Source of the DNA: Microglena sp. YARC
Taxonomy: Eukaryota > Chlorophyta > Chlorophyceae > Chlamydomonadales > Chlamydomonadaceae
NCBI GenBank assembly: GCA_022414725.1
Contig: CM039464.1
Coordinates: 2,169,818-2,233,817 of the forward strand
Reading direction: 5' to 3'
DNA: 64,000 bases
Shown here: piece after piece, positions 1 to 10,775 of the stretch
How the letters are laid out: every line of letters begins with the position of its first letter
How positions within the stretch are numbered: the stretch's first letter is position 1
The notes under the pieces: model-generated
Told to the model about the DNA's origin: nothing
The model's input: only the letters and a program-made list of their open reading frames with translations
The model's database searches: none
Position numbers and translations under genes: made by a program

Positions 1-543
1 ATGTCAGAGGGAAATAATCTTTGAGGTACACGTGGCGGTACAGTGATTATTTCCTAGAGACATCTAGTCCTACTCTAAAGGTCCATGCTCACTAAGTGCC
101 ATGGAGGAAGTAGCCGTTGAGGGTAAGTAGCTTGGTAGCTTGGATAGGAAGGTACCAATGCTCATGCTCGAAGGGATCAATATCTGGGTCTGACAAGGAA
201 GTGCCAATCTGAAGAAGCTGCTAGGAGCTGCAGGGACTGCTGGGAAGGTGCAGGTAAGCTAAGCACTACTAGGAGTCTCCATGTCAACTTAAACGCTACT
301 AGGAAGCTGCCGTGCAGGTGAGAACTGCTGGGGTATAACATATCAGCTAAGCCCTTACTAGGGAAGGTGCAGTCACAGAATCAGGAAGGAGTGCAAATGA
401 TACTAATGGGAAGCTGAATAACAAGGGCGGGAGATGGCATTCTCACAATCCCCCTCGTGTTCGACACTCTATACGGGCATGTGCTTCTAGAATGTTGAAT
501 CACATAAATAGAAACCGTTACACCGAACATGCCTTATCCAAAC

Positions 544-767
544 TGTACCTTGCCGGAGTATGGGAGACTGGGGACAAGACGATGAGTTAGTAGCTTTACA
601 GTTTAGATAAGGCATCAGCCAGATGGAATGGACAGATAAAGGAAACGACAGTACAGCAATCGGTACTGCTCGTGGCCATAGCTGACCAACGGCACTGCAG
701 AAGGCAAGGCAGGCAGTGAGGCCTACGTGCTCTGTTGTCACTCTAGAGAAGGCATGAAACTCAGACA
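544..767 (-). repeat. 3' LTR of degenerate LTR element
   Basis: Direct repeat of 4947-5180. On the minus strand it opens TGTCTGAGTTTC and closes in TACA. The polypurine tract lies immediately upstream. Confidence 0.55.
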
Positions 768-782
768 ATAAAATCCCCCCTA

Positions 783-1588
783 CAACATGAGAAACTCATG
801 TCAGATGGGGACTTGCCCATGGACTCTTGTACAAGCACTATTGTACATGCATATCTGCACGAGCACTGACGTAGATCACTTATATCCATGCGTTGATGCC
901 CATGCACTAATGATGTACACTCATTGTGCATGAGATCTGATCTGACATGATCTATTGTACTAAACTGCACAATTCACTAGTGTACTGTACATGCACAGAT
1001 GTATGGTATATGCACTGTTGTATACGTGTACTGACGTACATACACTGATGTACTGTCGTGCACTAATGTATTGTATATGCAATGATGCACTGTACTTGCA
1101 CTGACGTACAGATGTACATGCACTAAAGCAAAGGAGCGATACCCTCCTAGCCTGACACAGTCATATGAACCACCTACCAACTGGAGTAGTTGTCTAGTTG
1201 GTAGGTGGTTCATATGACAGTGTCAGGCTAGGAGGGTATCGCTCCTTTGCTTTAGTGCATGTACATCTATACATCAGTACGTCAGTGCAAGTACAATGCA
1301 TCATTGCATATACAATACATCATTACATTAGTGCACGACAGTACATAAGTGTATGTACGTCAGTATATCTATACAACAGTGCATATACCATACATCTGTG
1401 CATGTATAGTACATTAGTGAATTGTGCAGTTTAGTACATCAGTACAGTACATCAGATCAGGTCACAAGTACAATGATTGGCAGTACATCATTAGTGTATG
1501 GGCAACAGCGCATGGATATAAGTGATCTACGTCAGTGCTCGTACAAGAGTGCACAGGCAAGTCCCCAACTAACATGAGTTGCTGATGT
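783..1588. repeat. Long foldback: about 395-bp arms, 13-nt loop
   Basis: Left arm 783-1182 is the imperfect reverse complement of right arm 1196-1588. The inner about 90 bp of each arm, around 1090-1182 and 1196-1285, are nearly perfect. The loop is 1183-1195. The arms are rich in TGTAC/GTACA steps. A transcript of either strand would form a very long hairpin. No coding potential is evident, and mirrored ORFs in both arms are symmetry artefacts. Confidence 0.85.
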
Positions 1589-2314
1589 TAATATTCCCCC
1601 CCTTTCCTTGCCATGGTGCAAGAAATATCTTAAGGGGCACAGATTCCCCTTTTTACATTCTAGCATGAGTATGGTATGCAATATGGCTGCCTTAACTTAG
1701 CCTTAACTTAACAGCCAGGTAGGACACCGGGGAGGTAACCGGACACAGCAGTGGCAGAATATCGGGAGACAGGGCTGGCCGGTTTACAATCTGGGGTTGC
1801 TAGAAATGCAGCGTTAGAAGGGGCATCATCGGAGGGCGACAGACGGTAGTATGAAGCTCGCGCAGGTCTGTCGAAACTGTCTGAACTAAATAGACCACAA
1901 ATCGGGAAATCCCAACCTAGTGCAAAGGGATGGCAGCGATAGGAAGGAAGGTATGTTGGGCTCACTAAAATCGGAGAGCAAGACCGGAACCTGGAGGTAA
2001 GGCGGGTGAGTGATGCATAATGGAAAGAAGCGATAGCGCTTCGGAAATAATGCGAGCAGGGGAGGATGACTCGGTATGCAAGACGAAGAGGAAGGAATTG
2101 AAGCGTCCTGCCAGCCTGGGGTGCAGTGAGCTAGGTATGAGAGAGAAAGGGCTGGAGTACTTGAGCAGTACAATCAGGCAGGACCCCTAAACGGGCAGTA
2201 GCATCACAGTGCGCGCACTAGTGCGGTAAAGAGAGGAATCACTAACAACCGAGGTGGAATGAAATCAGCAAACAATCCCGCTCTACAAAGCTCCTACTCC
2301 AATTTGGGTTTATC

Positions 2315-2845
2315 CTATGTCACAGGAATGCGGCTTGCGACTTTCTCATTGCGGCATGCATGAGGGCATGGCGGGGGCAAAGCGCCTCGGAGGGCAGGAA
2401 TGATGACAGTAGGACGGATCGGTGGGATGCATGGGGGGTTTGTGGTAGAGGCGATTAGACATGGACGGTAATCCCGGACAAGAGTCATATTGACAGGGAT
2501 TTCAGTGGCCTGATATGGTGGTTGCAGTGCTGTGTCGAGTGCAGGTGCACCAGCAAGTGTAGGTCCAATAGCCGTCTGCGGGTTGATCAGTTGTTTGAAG
2601 GCACGACACCAAGCCGCAACAGAGGCAGAAGCATACTCGCAGTCAACAGGTTCAGTTATGCGAGCAGGAGTAGAAAGAATATGCAGTAATATTGCATCAG
2701 CATGAGTGCTTGGGAGTGTAGGTTTGAGAACATCGTAGTCATCGTCGTCACTATCCTCATAATCACTATCAATATCATCACCATCAGTGGAAGCACAGTC
2801 TGTGAGAGGACAGGGAGTAGCAAACTGTGATATAAAAGACATCAT
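2315..2845 (-). CDS. Hypothetical acidic protein, 176 aa, inside LTR element
   Basis: The product opens MMSFISQFATPCPL, then has an Asp-rich segment at about residues 24-38 (DDIDSDYEDSDDDDYD). Next comes a mixed-composition stretch that reads like folded protein (EYASASVAAWCRAFKQLINP), and the end is Pro-rich. I recognise no domain. It lies between the LTRs on the element's coding strand, so it could be a degenerate gag or accessory ORF, or a host segment captured by the element. No clear splice sites or promoter were identified. Composition is more protein-like than the surrounding repeat ORFs, which is the main reason to list it. Confidence 0.35.
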   Translation of the reverse strand: MMSFISQFATPCPLTDCASTDGDDIDSDYEDSDDDDYDVLKPTLPSTHADAILLHILSTPARITEPVDCEYASASVAAWCRAFKQLINPQTAIGPTLAGAPALDTALQPPYQATEIPVNMTLVRDYRPCLIASTTNPPCIPPIRPTVIIPALRGALPPPCPHACRNEKVASRIPVT

Positions 2846-3348
2846 CAGGGCAACAGGAGCAGGTACAGGCGTGCAAGCAAGAGCAATAGTCGGGGCAGGT
2901 ACCCGAATAAAAAAATCTCCAGATTTTTTGAAGAGGGATTAGCCCCATTAAAATGTCTGTCCGTTCGTTCGTTCGTTCGTCAATAACCAAATTTTAAGGT
3001 TACATGAAAAACATCAAAAAAGTTGAATATTCAATAGTTTTGATGAATTATTAGACTTATTTATATAGGACAAATTCTGACCAGAGCATATATGAGCGTC
3101 GCAATTCACGAAAAGGAGCTCAAGCTGGGCCAAAAAGCTACAATTAACGGTTACCAATTTGATTTCAGGGTGTTTTGAGCTAACATTTCAAATTTGAACC
3201 ACTTGAAAATGTGCATATACATTGGTTAGGTTTGGGAGCAGAATTGTCGTCAAAAATTCGAGGCGAAACATGTAAGCATCACAATGGACGAAACATTCCC
3301 CTAGGGCACTTGCGCTATAATTAGCCCACGGACCCCACCTCAGGGCCG

Positions 3349-3947
3349 TGCGTGGGGCAGGGGCGGGGGCCACCGGGAGGGGGTGGGGGGCATCGGGCTG
3401 GGCCTGTGGCGGGGGCAGGGGCAAGCCACACCACCTGCCGGCTGCCGCTGGCCAAAAAACCGTTCAGGAGGACGGGCCAAGTCTGGGCTGGGCCGAAACA
3501 TGCAATACCTTGTACAACATCCGTAAAATCAACTAGACACCTGATTGGCCTCATTTTTCTTGCATCGAATTCTTTTAAAAAAAATCATTCTACATCCATG
3601 CATTTCATTACAGTACAGAAGCGTTCAATGCTGCTTAAAAATCAACAACCTTTCAAAAACTCTCTTTTTCGTCACTTTATAGTTCACAATGCTAAATCAC
3701 CAATCGATTCATTGGAATTCAATTAATTTAAAGCCCCCAGGCGCCCTTCAAATTTAATCCTATTCGAATTGATACAATTTAAAGCAATTACATGCATTCA
3801 AATCAGGTTAATTAAATTAAATGGAAAGGAATAAATCGAATTAAAATAACACAACATTAAATACAATTAAATTCAATTAAATTAATCAAAATACATTGAA
3901 TTAAGGATTCGAATCATTTCATTTGGGACGCGCCTCCAGGCGCCCTT
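3349..3947. repeat. About 600-bp dispersed repeat (inverted copy at 57225-57848)
   Basis: It contains a GC-rich head (3349-3510, GGGGC-rich), a conserved core near 3440-3570 and a long AT-rich section built from AATTAAATT-like steps. It ends in GGGACGCGCC-xx-CAGGCGCCC, which can form a small hairpin. The same series of blocks reads on the opposite strand at 57225-57848. Confidence 0.7.
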
Positions 3948-4630
3948 CATAGATGAGGTTCGACCAGGACAGGGTTGAGCTTTTCAAAATACCATCTGAG
4001 GTTTTGCAGTAATTCTGCCACAACATTGGTGTGTGCGGTAAAGATTTGAGCAAGGGTAGGAGACAGAGGGTTGACTATGTACCTAAATGCAATATCGTTG
4101 GCATAGAGACAAATTCTAGCATCAGGGAAGTCCTCCCTGTCGGGGTAGCGATCATCATCATCGAGATACGGGGGCTCATGGTCCGGTTGCCAAACAAGCA
4201 TAGCATCTTCATTGATGAAGTGGCTGTAAGGGGCTGTGGCGATGTCATGGCAGATAACTGAGTGCCACTCACCAAAATAGTTTCCTGCCTCATAGACGTT
4301 GAAGTGAGCAGGCTTAATTTTGCTCAACCTCAAAGGCTCAGGATAGGCGCCCAGCGACATCAGCAAGGATACCTCCCAAGAGTTGAAGTCAGCTCTATCA
4401 AAGATCATGTGGGGTGGAGAGTAGGTTGCCACAATTGAGGGGGGGGAGGGGGGCAATCGTGGAGAGGGGCTGGGGGGGGGGGGGGAGGTGATGAAGTAGC
4501 AGTCTTGGGCTGGAGGAGATGGAAGGTAATGAGGATGGGGAGGAGGAGGAGGGAGGAGGGTTGGAGATGGAGGCCAACGTGAAGAGGTGGGTGTCGGCTT
4601 GATGGAGCCAGCAGTTGAGAGCAGCGTCAA
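3947..4630 (-). CDS. Hypothetical protein, 227 aa, possible gag-like ORF of LTR element
   Basis: The first about 75 residues are Pro-rich low complexity. From residue about 75 (MIFDRADFNSWEVSLLMSLG) to the end the sequence is mixed and protein-like, with an Asp-rich patch (PYLDDDDRYPDREDF). An overlapping frame (4398-4703) continues upstream with equally protein-like sequence (APRDQPTACDIDAALNCWL). One original ORF has therefore probably been frameshifted inside the G/C-rich tract around 4437-4560. It lies closest to the 5' LTR on the minus strand, where gag would sit, but no zinc knuckle or known gag motif is visible. Function unknown. Confidence 0.4.
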   Translation of the reverse strand: MTLLSTAGSIKPTPTSSRWPPSPTLLPPPPPHPHYLPSPPAQDCYFITSPPPPSPSPRLPPSPPSIVATYSPPHMIFDRADFNSWEVSLLMSLGAYPEPLRLSKIKPAHFNVYEAGNYFGEWHSVICHDIATAPYSHFINEDAMLVWQPDHEPPYLDDDDRYPDREDFPDARICLYANDIAFRYIVNPLSPTLAQIFTAHTNVVAELLQNLRWYFEKLNPVLVEPHL

Positions 4631-4934
4631 TATCGCAAGCCGTTGGTTGATCCCGCGGCGCTGAGAATTGAAGCAGTTTGTGCAGTATCGATGGTAGCAG
4701 CACGAGGTGTGAATCGATGGGGATCGATCTCGTCTCTTGTAGACGTCACGGGATTCACGATGGAGTCAATCTTGTATTAACTCCTTCTGATGGTTGAGCT
4801 TCTCAATCAAACGGATGACAGCTAGCATCGACAAGAGATGTCTTGAGCCTACAATGCACGTTGCTCTATGCAAGGGCGTTACGAACGCACTGAAGAGCGA
4901 AGTTCGAGCAGTCAGTCTTAACAGTAATCGTGGA

Positions 4935-4946
4935 GGGCGGATAACC
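4935..4946 (-). other. Putative primer-binding site of degenerate LTR element
   Basis: The minus strand reads GGTTATCCGCCC directly after the TACA end of the 5' LTR. It resembles the GGTTAT.. site after the copia 5' LTR at 24937-24949. Confidence 0.4.
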
Positions 4947-5180
4947 TGTAACTATCCTGAGTATGGGAGACTGGGGGCAAGGCGATGAGTTCGTAGCTTA
5001 TCAGTTTAGAATAGGAATCAGCCCAGATGGAATGGACTGATGAAGGAAACGACAGTACTGCAATCGGTACTGCTCGACAGGGCACGTGGCCATAGCTGGC
5101 CAACGGCACTGCAGAAGGCACGGCAGGCAGTGAGGCCTACGTGCTCTATTGTCACTCTAGAGAAGCGTGAAACTCGGACA
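4947..5180 (-). repeat. 5' LTR of degenerate LTR element
   Basis: Direct repeat partner of 544-767. It starts TGTCCGAG on the minus strand and ends TACA next to the putative PBS. Confidence 0.55.
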
Positions 5181-5186
5181 ATAGCA

Positions 5187-5303
5187 TGACTAGGCCAAAT
5201 TACCATTTAAATACAATATCATGTGATGCAATTTGTACCGGTATGATATCATATGATATCATGCTTACCTTTGGCCAACATCATATGAGGTGCCGATCCC
5301 AAT
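5187..5303. mobile_element. MITE family T, fragment (T1)
   Basis: It contains the family blocks GACTAGGC..TTACCATTTA, the ATCATATGAT-type palindromes, TTTGGCCAACATCATATG, and a right terminus GCCGATCCC. The left terminus is missing. Confidence 0.7.
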
Positions 5304-5905
5304 GCAGAACTAATGCCTTTTTAAGGATTTTCACCATAGGGCAGTAGGTAGGAGTGTGGGACCCCTTATTGTTATAGTCCGGCTTATATGCCGTCTCTAG
5401 AGTGGCCTATGTGCCTATCTAGCTAGAGCACACAGGTCTTAGTCCCTGCTATGCTCCCTGCAGGGACGTTGCCAGCTATGGCCTAACTGTACTGCTGCCA
5501 TCTCTCCTTCATCCGCCCAGTCCGGCTGTGTTGTATAATCTTATATCTTCTCTGTAAAAGAAGTAGCCTCTCCTCAAGTGTGTCTGCAGTCTCACTGCCT
5601 CCGAACATGATACTTGCATACCGGTACCGTAATTCCGTAAACCATTACGTTTTAAAAAGTTGTGAAATATATAACCCCTGGAGGTGGGTCTCCCGATTTG
5701 GTGGGGACCAGGTCTTGTACAGCTTGTTAATACCGTAGCCCCTCTACATCCCAGTTGTCTAGAATTCTCTTGGTATTTGAGGTCGGGCGATTCCCTGCCA
5801 GCTTTACGACCATGCATGGCAGGGAGCTTGTCCGCTGTACTCAACAGGGGTAGTGGTGAATGTTTGTTTGTTTGAGGGTTAGTAACTCGGTATCTCCCGG
5901 AATAG

Positions 5906-5937
<32 letters not shown>

Positions 5938-6990
5938 AGGCGCCCTCCATCTCTAGGTACCGGTATGAAAAATAACAAGCTTAGAAGCCATTCAGTTCTG
6001 CCCCCTCCAACAACAAAACTACAAGACCACAAAAGCACAAAAACACGAGCGAAACGGGCTGCTGTGAGGGCCTACTGCTCCCCCCAAAGTAGTCGCCTTA
6101 TATAGTACATAAAAAACAGCGCCACCGAGGATTCAGACGGAAAGGCGGATTTGAAGGAGGTAATCGAGTGAATAAAAAATATTAAAATAAAAATGTCCGT
6201 TCCAAACAACATTTTCATTTGTTAAATGGGGGGCAAAAATGCGATCGCTCGAGCCACCAGACCTGCCTAATTGTGTCTACATGTATGTATACAGGTTTCG
6301 AATACCTCTGGACTTCGACAACCATACTTACAACTAGGACCAACATATTAGCCCTTTATTCTCTAGAGTTTTAGCTGCTGTTTTTGGCCCCTGTTTTGGC
6401 GACCCTTGGACAATGATGTACATCCAGCTAGGACCAACATATTCTGGGTCTGTCCAGGCGCAGGGCCAACGGTGCCGTGCCCACTCCGACTGCCGTGCCG
6501 AACCCCGGTCGAAACTTTCCAGTTTCCCTGCCAGCATAGCAATCCTTCAAACTGCGCTCTCTCCTTTTATTCGCTCTACTCTCCTGCTGTAATTCTGTCT
6601 CCAACATCGATCTTATTTCGAAAGTTTTATCCCGCAAGTGGCGCCATAACCAGATTGACTGATGCTGCGGCTGATTCCACTCGTAGCTAGCTGCGAATTT
6701 GTTTAACTGTAGCAGCTAGCTACAAGCTTGTAGCTCGATAGTTTCGCGCACCAATTTTGCGCCGAGAGCTGCCAAGGCTGAATCGCCCTTGCAGCGTGGG
6801 ATAACCGAGTTGCTGCAATTATCCTGGCACACTGCTGTAGTCACCCCCCCCCCCTCCCCCCTTTGTAGCCAGTAGCTCGATTTGGGTGAGTAGCTCGTAA
6901 AAGTAGCTACTAGATTGGGTGCTTGGAAACAGGGCAGAGGCAATCTTGTAGCCAGTAGCCTTCTGCTGCTTTTTTCGGCAGCCCCCAATT
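5304..6990. other. Intergenic stretch, no supportable gene
   Basis: Only short frames without recognisable products. It holds a C32 tract (5906-5937), a GGCGCCC scrap after it (5938-5947) like the ends of the 3349-3947 repeat, and a short direct duplication of GGACCAACATATT at about 6340 and 6430. A GCGATCGC palindrome occurs at about 6241. Confidence 0.5.
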
Positions 6991-7340
6991 CCTAGCAGCG
7001 CATGTCTGTGCAAGATTGCGCGAATTCGATAAAGCCAACAAAGAGAAAGAAAGTTGGGGGGAGGGGGAGGAGATGCCATGTACCGTTCTGCTTCTGTTCG
7101 CCAGCCCCCAGTTTCAGAGCGTGTAATCTGGCGCACAGTAGACAAGGCCAACAGCGCGAAAGAAAGTTGGTGATGGTGGAAGCGGGGTGGGGGGGAAGAT
7201 GCCATGTAGCTTTCTGCTACTCTCGCGTTTGTTCCCAATTGCAACGCGCGCGCATGTCTTTCAAACTAATCGCGCGAAAGAAAGTTGCTGCTTGTAGGGA
7301 TGGGGTGGGGGTAGGAGGGGAAGATGCCATGTAGCTCTTT
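6990..7340. repeat. Imperfect tandem repeat, three units of about 120 bp
   Basis: Units at about 7000-7090, 7130-7210 and 7250-7335 share GCGCGAAAGAAAGTTG, a G-rich block and GATGCCATGTA. ORFs across it are repeat frames. Confidence 0.6.
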
Positions 7341-7488
7341 TCTACTATTTCGTCATAAGGTCTGCTCGCAAGGGCGGGGCAACATTCAAGGTTGGTATTC
7401 ACGTCAGGTAGCAGGAGACAAACAACGGTGGGCATGATTGTTTAGGTGGCAGCTTTCTGTTGATGCTTGTCTGCCAGGGGCACATGTG

Positions 7489-7628
7489 AAGGGACCACAT
7501 CATATGTTGACCAAGGTTGAGTATGATATCATATGATAAAAAACTGCATCATATGATTTAGTATATAGATGATAGCTTTAGCCTAGTTAGACTGCCGGCA
7601 TCATATGATATCATATAGCAGTTCCCTA
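7489..7628. mobile_element. MITE family T (T2), 140 bp
   Basis: The ends read AAGGGACC and GTTCCCTA. Flanks CACATGTG (7481-7488) and CATATGTG (7629-7636) match at 7 of 8 positions, an 8-bp target duplication. The interior has ATGATATCATATGAT palindromes and GACTGCCGGCATC. Confidence 0.75.
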
Positions 7629-7678
7629 CATATGTGGAGTCCAGTCAGGCACAGTGGAGTCCAGTAGGGCACCAAGAA

Positions 7679-7876
7679 CAAGTCCTGTGCAGCGTCGCAA
7701 GCGACGCGGAAAATTGGCGGAGTGTGTTGGCAACGGAACGAAAGGTGGCATCGAAGGAGCTGACCGAAGCGAGTTAGTTTCGCGACCGTTAGCTGACGTG
7801 TCAGGCTTCAAGTTTTTGTTTGTTTTTCGGTCGGACAGACAAATGGGTAAACATGGGGGCTCCCGCCCCCCTGAAT
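7679..7876. mobile_element. SINE-like family B (B1) with perfect 15-bp TSD
   Basis: Bounded by exact copies of GTAGGGCACCAAGAA (7664-7678 and 7877-7891). It contains the family hallmarks AAGTCCTGTGCAGCGTCGC, TTGGCGGAG-GTGTTGGCAACGG, GCTGACGTGTCAGGCTTC and the terminal inverted block GGGGGCTCCCGCCCCC. Length and TSD type fit target-primed retrotransposition. I found no convincing pol III boxes. Confidence 0.8.
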
Positions 7877-7954
7877 GTAGGGCACCAAGAAAAATGCAAT
7901 CATCAACATAACGAAGTCTGATAATCAAGAACGAGCAACTGACTGACACCACCA

Positions 7955-8100
7955 TCTACCCCCCTCCCCCCCCCCCCCCCCCCCCCCCCCCCTCAACACA
8001 CACACACACACACACACACCTAACACCACACACCACACACCACACACACCACCACACACAACCCAAACCCTAACCCAACCCAAACCCTAACCCTAACCCC
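7955..8100. repeat. C-rich, (CA)n and telomere-like low complexity
   Basis: Poly-C (about 7964-7992), then (CA)n, then CCCAAACCCTAA / CCCTAACCCTAA at about 8046-8098. This is a short interstitial scrap of CCCTAA(A)-type repeat, not a telomere. Confidence 0.75.
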
Positions 8101-8344
8101 CTCAATACCAAACCCCCGCTACTGGATTCCCCCATCCCTCCATCCCCATCCTCCACCCCCACCCTCAAATCTTCAATCCCACCCCCCCACAACCTGATAC
8201 TAGAATGCAAACTTGGTTACATGGCTCCAGACAGCAATTTTGCTGCTCGCCGTCTTCGGCAGTAAAAATACTATTACCAGGAAAAATGTAATTGTGAACA
8301 AATCATTTCCCTTTCTTTCTTCTTTTTATACATTTCTTCGCATT

Positions 8345-8560
8345 TTTGGCGGAGCCCTCCCTTCGGGGGGCGGGAGCCCCCAGTGTTACCCATTTGTCCG
8401 TTCGACCGACCGACCCACCGACCGACCGTCTGACCATGATGAAGCCAGACAAGTCAGCCAACGGTCTCGTAACTAACTCGCTTCCCTCGCCACCTGTTGC
8501 TCCGTAGCGATCACTCTCCGCCAATATGCAGCGTCGCAGGCGACGCTGCATCGAACTTGT
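8345..8560. mobile_element. SINE-like family B (B2), inverted orientation
   Basis: Reads TTGGCGGAGCCC..GGCGGGAGCCCCC to GACGCTGCATCGAACTTGT. It contains a (GACC)n microsatellite at the variable site. Confidence 0.75.
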
Positions 8561-8582
8561 CTCGTGAGTCCTCTCATATGAG

Positions 8583-8780
8583 TAGGGATCGGCAATATGA
8601 TATCATATCATATCATATCATCATATGATATCATATGATATCATATGATGCCGGTGGTCTGACTAGGTCACTTAGGCCTGGGCCATCATATCATATGATA
8701 TTAAATCATATGATTTGTGTATGATATTATATGATATCATACTCGTCTTTGGTCAACATCATTTGATTTGCCGTTCTCTA
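8583..8780. mobile_element. MITE family T (T3), 198 bp
   Basis: Termini TAGGGATCGGCAATATG and GATTTGCCGTTCTCTA are inverted. The interior is tandem ATCATATGAT/ATATCATATG. No clear TSD. Confidence 0.75.
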
Positions 8781-9051
8781 ATTATGGTACATACCGTTTT
8801 CTTCTCCAGTTCATTCAGCATCCAGAGTGGGGTCGGCCAGTCAAATTTGGCTCTAGAACTCTATTTTTTTTTAGTTGTGAAAGGACTTTCACCCCAGGAG
8901 GTGGGTCTCCCGACACAAACCAGCGACACAGAGGATTCAGTTCGAATGGTGGTGCCACTCCTACAATATGCAAAGGAGGCGCACTTAGGGTTGGTGAGAG
9001 ATACCAACCCACGACCAAACGAACATTCACTATGATAGAGGTCTATACCAA

Positions 9052-9480
9052 TAAGGGATTTTTCCCCCGCTATAAACAGCGATCGCTAGTTTTTGGCGGA
9101 GCCCCCTCTTCAAGGGGGCGGGAGCCCCCATGTTTACCCATTTGTCCGTTTGTACGACCGAAAAAAACAAAAATTGAAGCCCGACACGTCAACCAACGGT
9201 CGCGTAACTAACTCGCTTCGGTCAGCTCCATCGTCGCCACCTTCCGTTCCGTTGCCAACACACTCCGCCAATTTTCCGCGTCGCTGCATAGGACTTGTTA
9301 CCCTGTTATAGCGAAATGGTCACTATAAAAAAGAAGTAAAAACGATTTTAGTTTTTTTGCCCTAAAGGGTCCTAAAAGGCTACACAAACTTGAAAAAGCT
9401 ATACAAAGCACTCAACGCTGTCCCGGGGGGAGGCCTTAACCCATAAAGCTAGAAAAAAACCACTTTCAGATTTGAAAACA
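9052..9480. repeat. Family G dispersed repeat interrupted by family B
   Basis: Left part (9052-9089) has CGCTATAAACAGCGATCGC. The right part (9300-9480) has the CCTAAAAGGCTACA / CTGTCCCGGGGGG / CCACTTTCAGATTTG blocks. Related copies lie at 47880-48860 and 53050-53330. A family B copy splits it. Confidence 0.6.
9090..9298. mobile_element. SINE-like family B (B3), inverted
   Basis: Complete-looking copy from TTTGGCGGAGCCCCC to GCATAGGACTTGT, inserted in family G repeat. Confidence 0.75.
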
Positions 9481-9945
9481 AGACTGATACCAATCAGGAC
9501 TATACGATAAACCAAAATAATTATCACAGAGGTGTACACCAATCAGGTCTATAGTTAAACCAATATAATTATCACTGAGGTGTACACCAATCAGGTCTAT
9601 ACGATAAACCAAAATAATTATCACAGAGGTGTACACCAATCAGGTCTATACGATAAACCAAAATAATTATCACAGAGGTGTACACCAATCAGGTCTATAC
9701 GATAAACCAAAATAATTATCACAAAGGTGTACACCAATCAGGTCTATAGTTAAACCAAAATAATTATCACAAAGGTGTATACCGATCAGGTCTATATGAT
9801 AAACCAAAATAATTATCATTGAGGTGTAAACCAATCAGGTCTATAGTTAAACCAAAATAATTATCACAGAGGTGTACACCAATCAGGTCTATAGTTAAAC
9901 CAAAATAATTATCACAGAGGTGTACACCAATCAGGTCTATAAGAA
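9481..9945. repeat. Minisatellite, 49-bp unit, about 9 copies
   Basis: Unit contains ACCAATCAGGTCTATA, a GATAAACC or GTTAAACC variant, AAAATAATTATCAC and AGAGGTGTAC. Variant units differ by a 1-bp indel. Confidence 0.9.
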
Positions 9946-10050
9946 CAAGTCCTGGGCAGCGCAGCAAGCAACGCGGAAATTTTGCGGAGAGTGTTGGCAA
10001 CAGAATCGAGCGGAACAAAGCCAGTTAGTTACGAGACTGTTGGCTGACAA
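9946..10050. mobile_element. SINE-like family B (B4), truncated
   Basis: Begins AACAAGTCCTGGGCAGCG inside the last minisatellite unit and stops after GTTGGCTGACA, lacking the G/C hairpin end. Confidence 0.65.
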
Positions 10051-10134
10051 ACGCATACACGCTGGAAGTGCTCAAAGAGATGTGGTGTGCTAAACCAATA
10101 GCAGTACACCCTGGTACACACAGCAGCACAACCA

Positions 10135-10136
10135 TA

Positions 10137-10169
<33 letters not shown>

Positions 10170-10470
10170 ATTTCCCCCTACTCCACCCCCACTCCCATCC
10201 CTCTACCCAACACCCTACCACCCAACCACCCAACCACCCAACCGCCTAACAACCCAACCACCCAACCACTGCACACTTGTAGGGACATGGCACAGTTGTG
10301 TGGGCATGGTAAGAATTTTGCCCAGGCCACCACCCCTGCAACCACACCCACACCCCCACCCTCACCGGCCCTCATTCCTCTACCCAACACCCTACCACCC
10401 AACCACCCAACCACCCTACCACCCAACCACTGCACACTTGTAGGGACATGGCACAGTTGTGTGCGCATGG
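10135..10470. repeat. Poly-C plus two-copy CCACCCAA-rich repeat
   Basis: C tract at about 10139-10169, then two copies of a (CCACCCAA)n block followed by CACTGCACACTTGTAGGGAC and ATGGCACAGTTGTGTG. Confidence 0.7.
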
Positions 10471-10547
10471 TAAAAATTGTGTCCAGGCCATTTGGAAGAG
10501 CAAGCCTAATGCCAGGTATGAGACAGTGTTAGTTATTTTACTTGATT

Positions 10548-10775
10548 TTTGGCAGAGCCCCCTCTTCAAGGGGGCGGGAGCCCCCATGTTTACCCATCTG
10601 TCTGTCCGATTGACTGACCGACCGACCGACCGACCGTCTGACCATCCATCTGACCGCGATGAAGCCTGACACGTCAGCCAACGGTCTCGTAACTAACTCG
10701 CTTCCGTTGCCACCTGTCGCTCCGTCGCGATCACTCTCCGCCAAGTTTTAGCGTCGCATGCAACGCTACATAGAA
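10548..10775. mobile_element. SINE-like family B (B5), inverted
   Basis: Full-length copy from TTGGCAGAGCCCCC to ACATAGAACTTGT, with an expanded (GACC)n tract. Confidence 0.75.

Larger units (their letters stand above)
544..5180 (-). mobile_element. Degenerate LTR retrotransposon with unidentified internal ORFs
   Basis: Two direct repeats of about 225-235 bp (544-767 and 4947-5180) bracket 4.2 kb. On the minus strand each begins TGTCyGAGTTTC and ends TACA, giving TG..CA termini. Just upstream of the 3' copy the minus strand reads a G6 polypurine tract (about 768-780). Just after the 5' copy it reads GGTTATCCGCCC, a plausible primer-binding site. Inside are two minus-strand ORFs (3947-4630, 2315-2845) but no recognisable protease, integrase or reverse transcriptase, so the element is non-autonomous or decayed. 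The flanks CAAAC and ATAGC do not match, so no target duplication was found; the right edge abuts a MITE fragment. LTR identity looks to be about 85% by eye, so it is much older than the copia element at 18-25 kb. Confidence 0.55.

Noticed and set aside
8046..8098. Telomere
   Set aside because: Only a few irregular CCCTAA/CCCTAAA units inside other low-complexity sequence; an interstitial scrap.
7626..10744. Ser/Pro/Arg-rich ORFs repeated at 7626, 8303, 9093, 10538
   Set aside because: They recur because family B recurs; frames are not conserved between copies.
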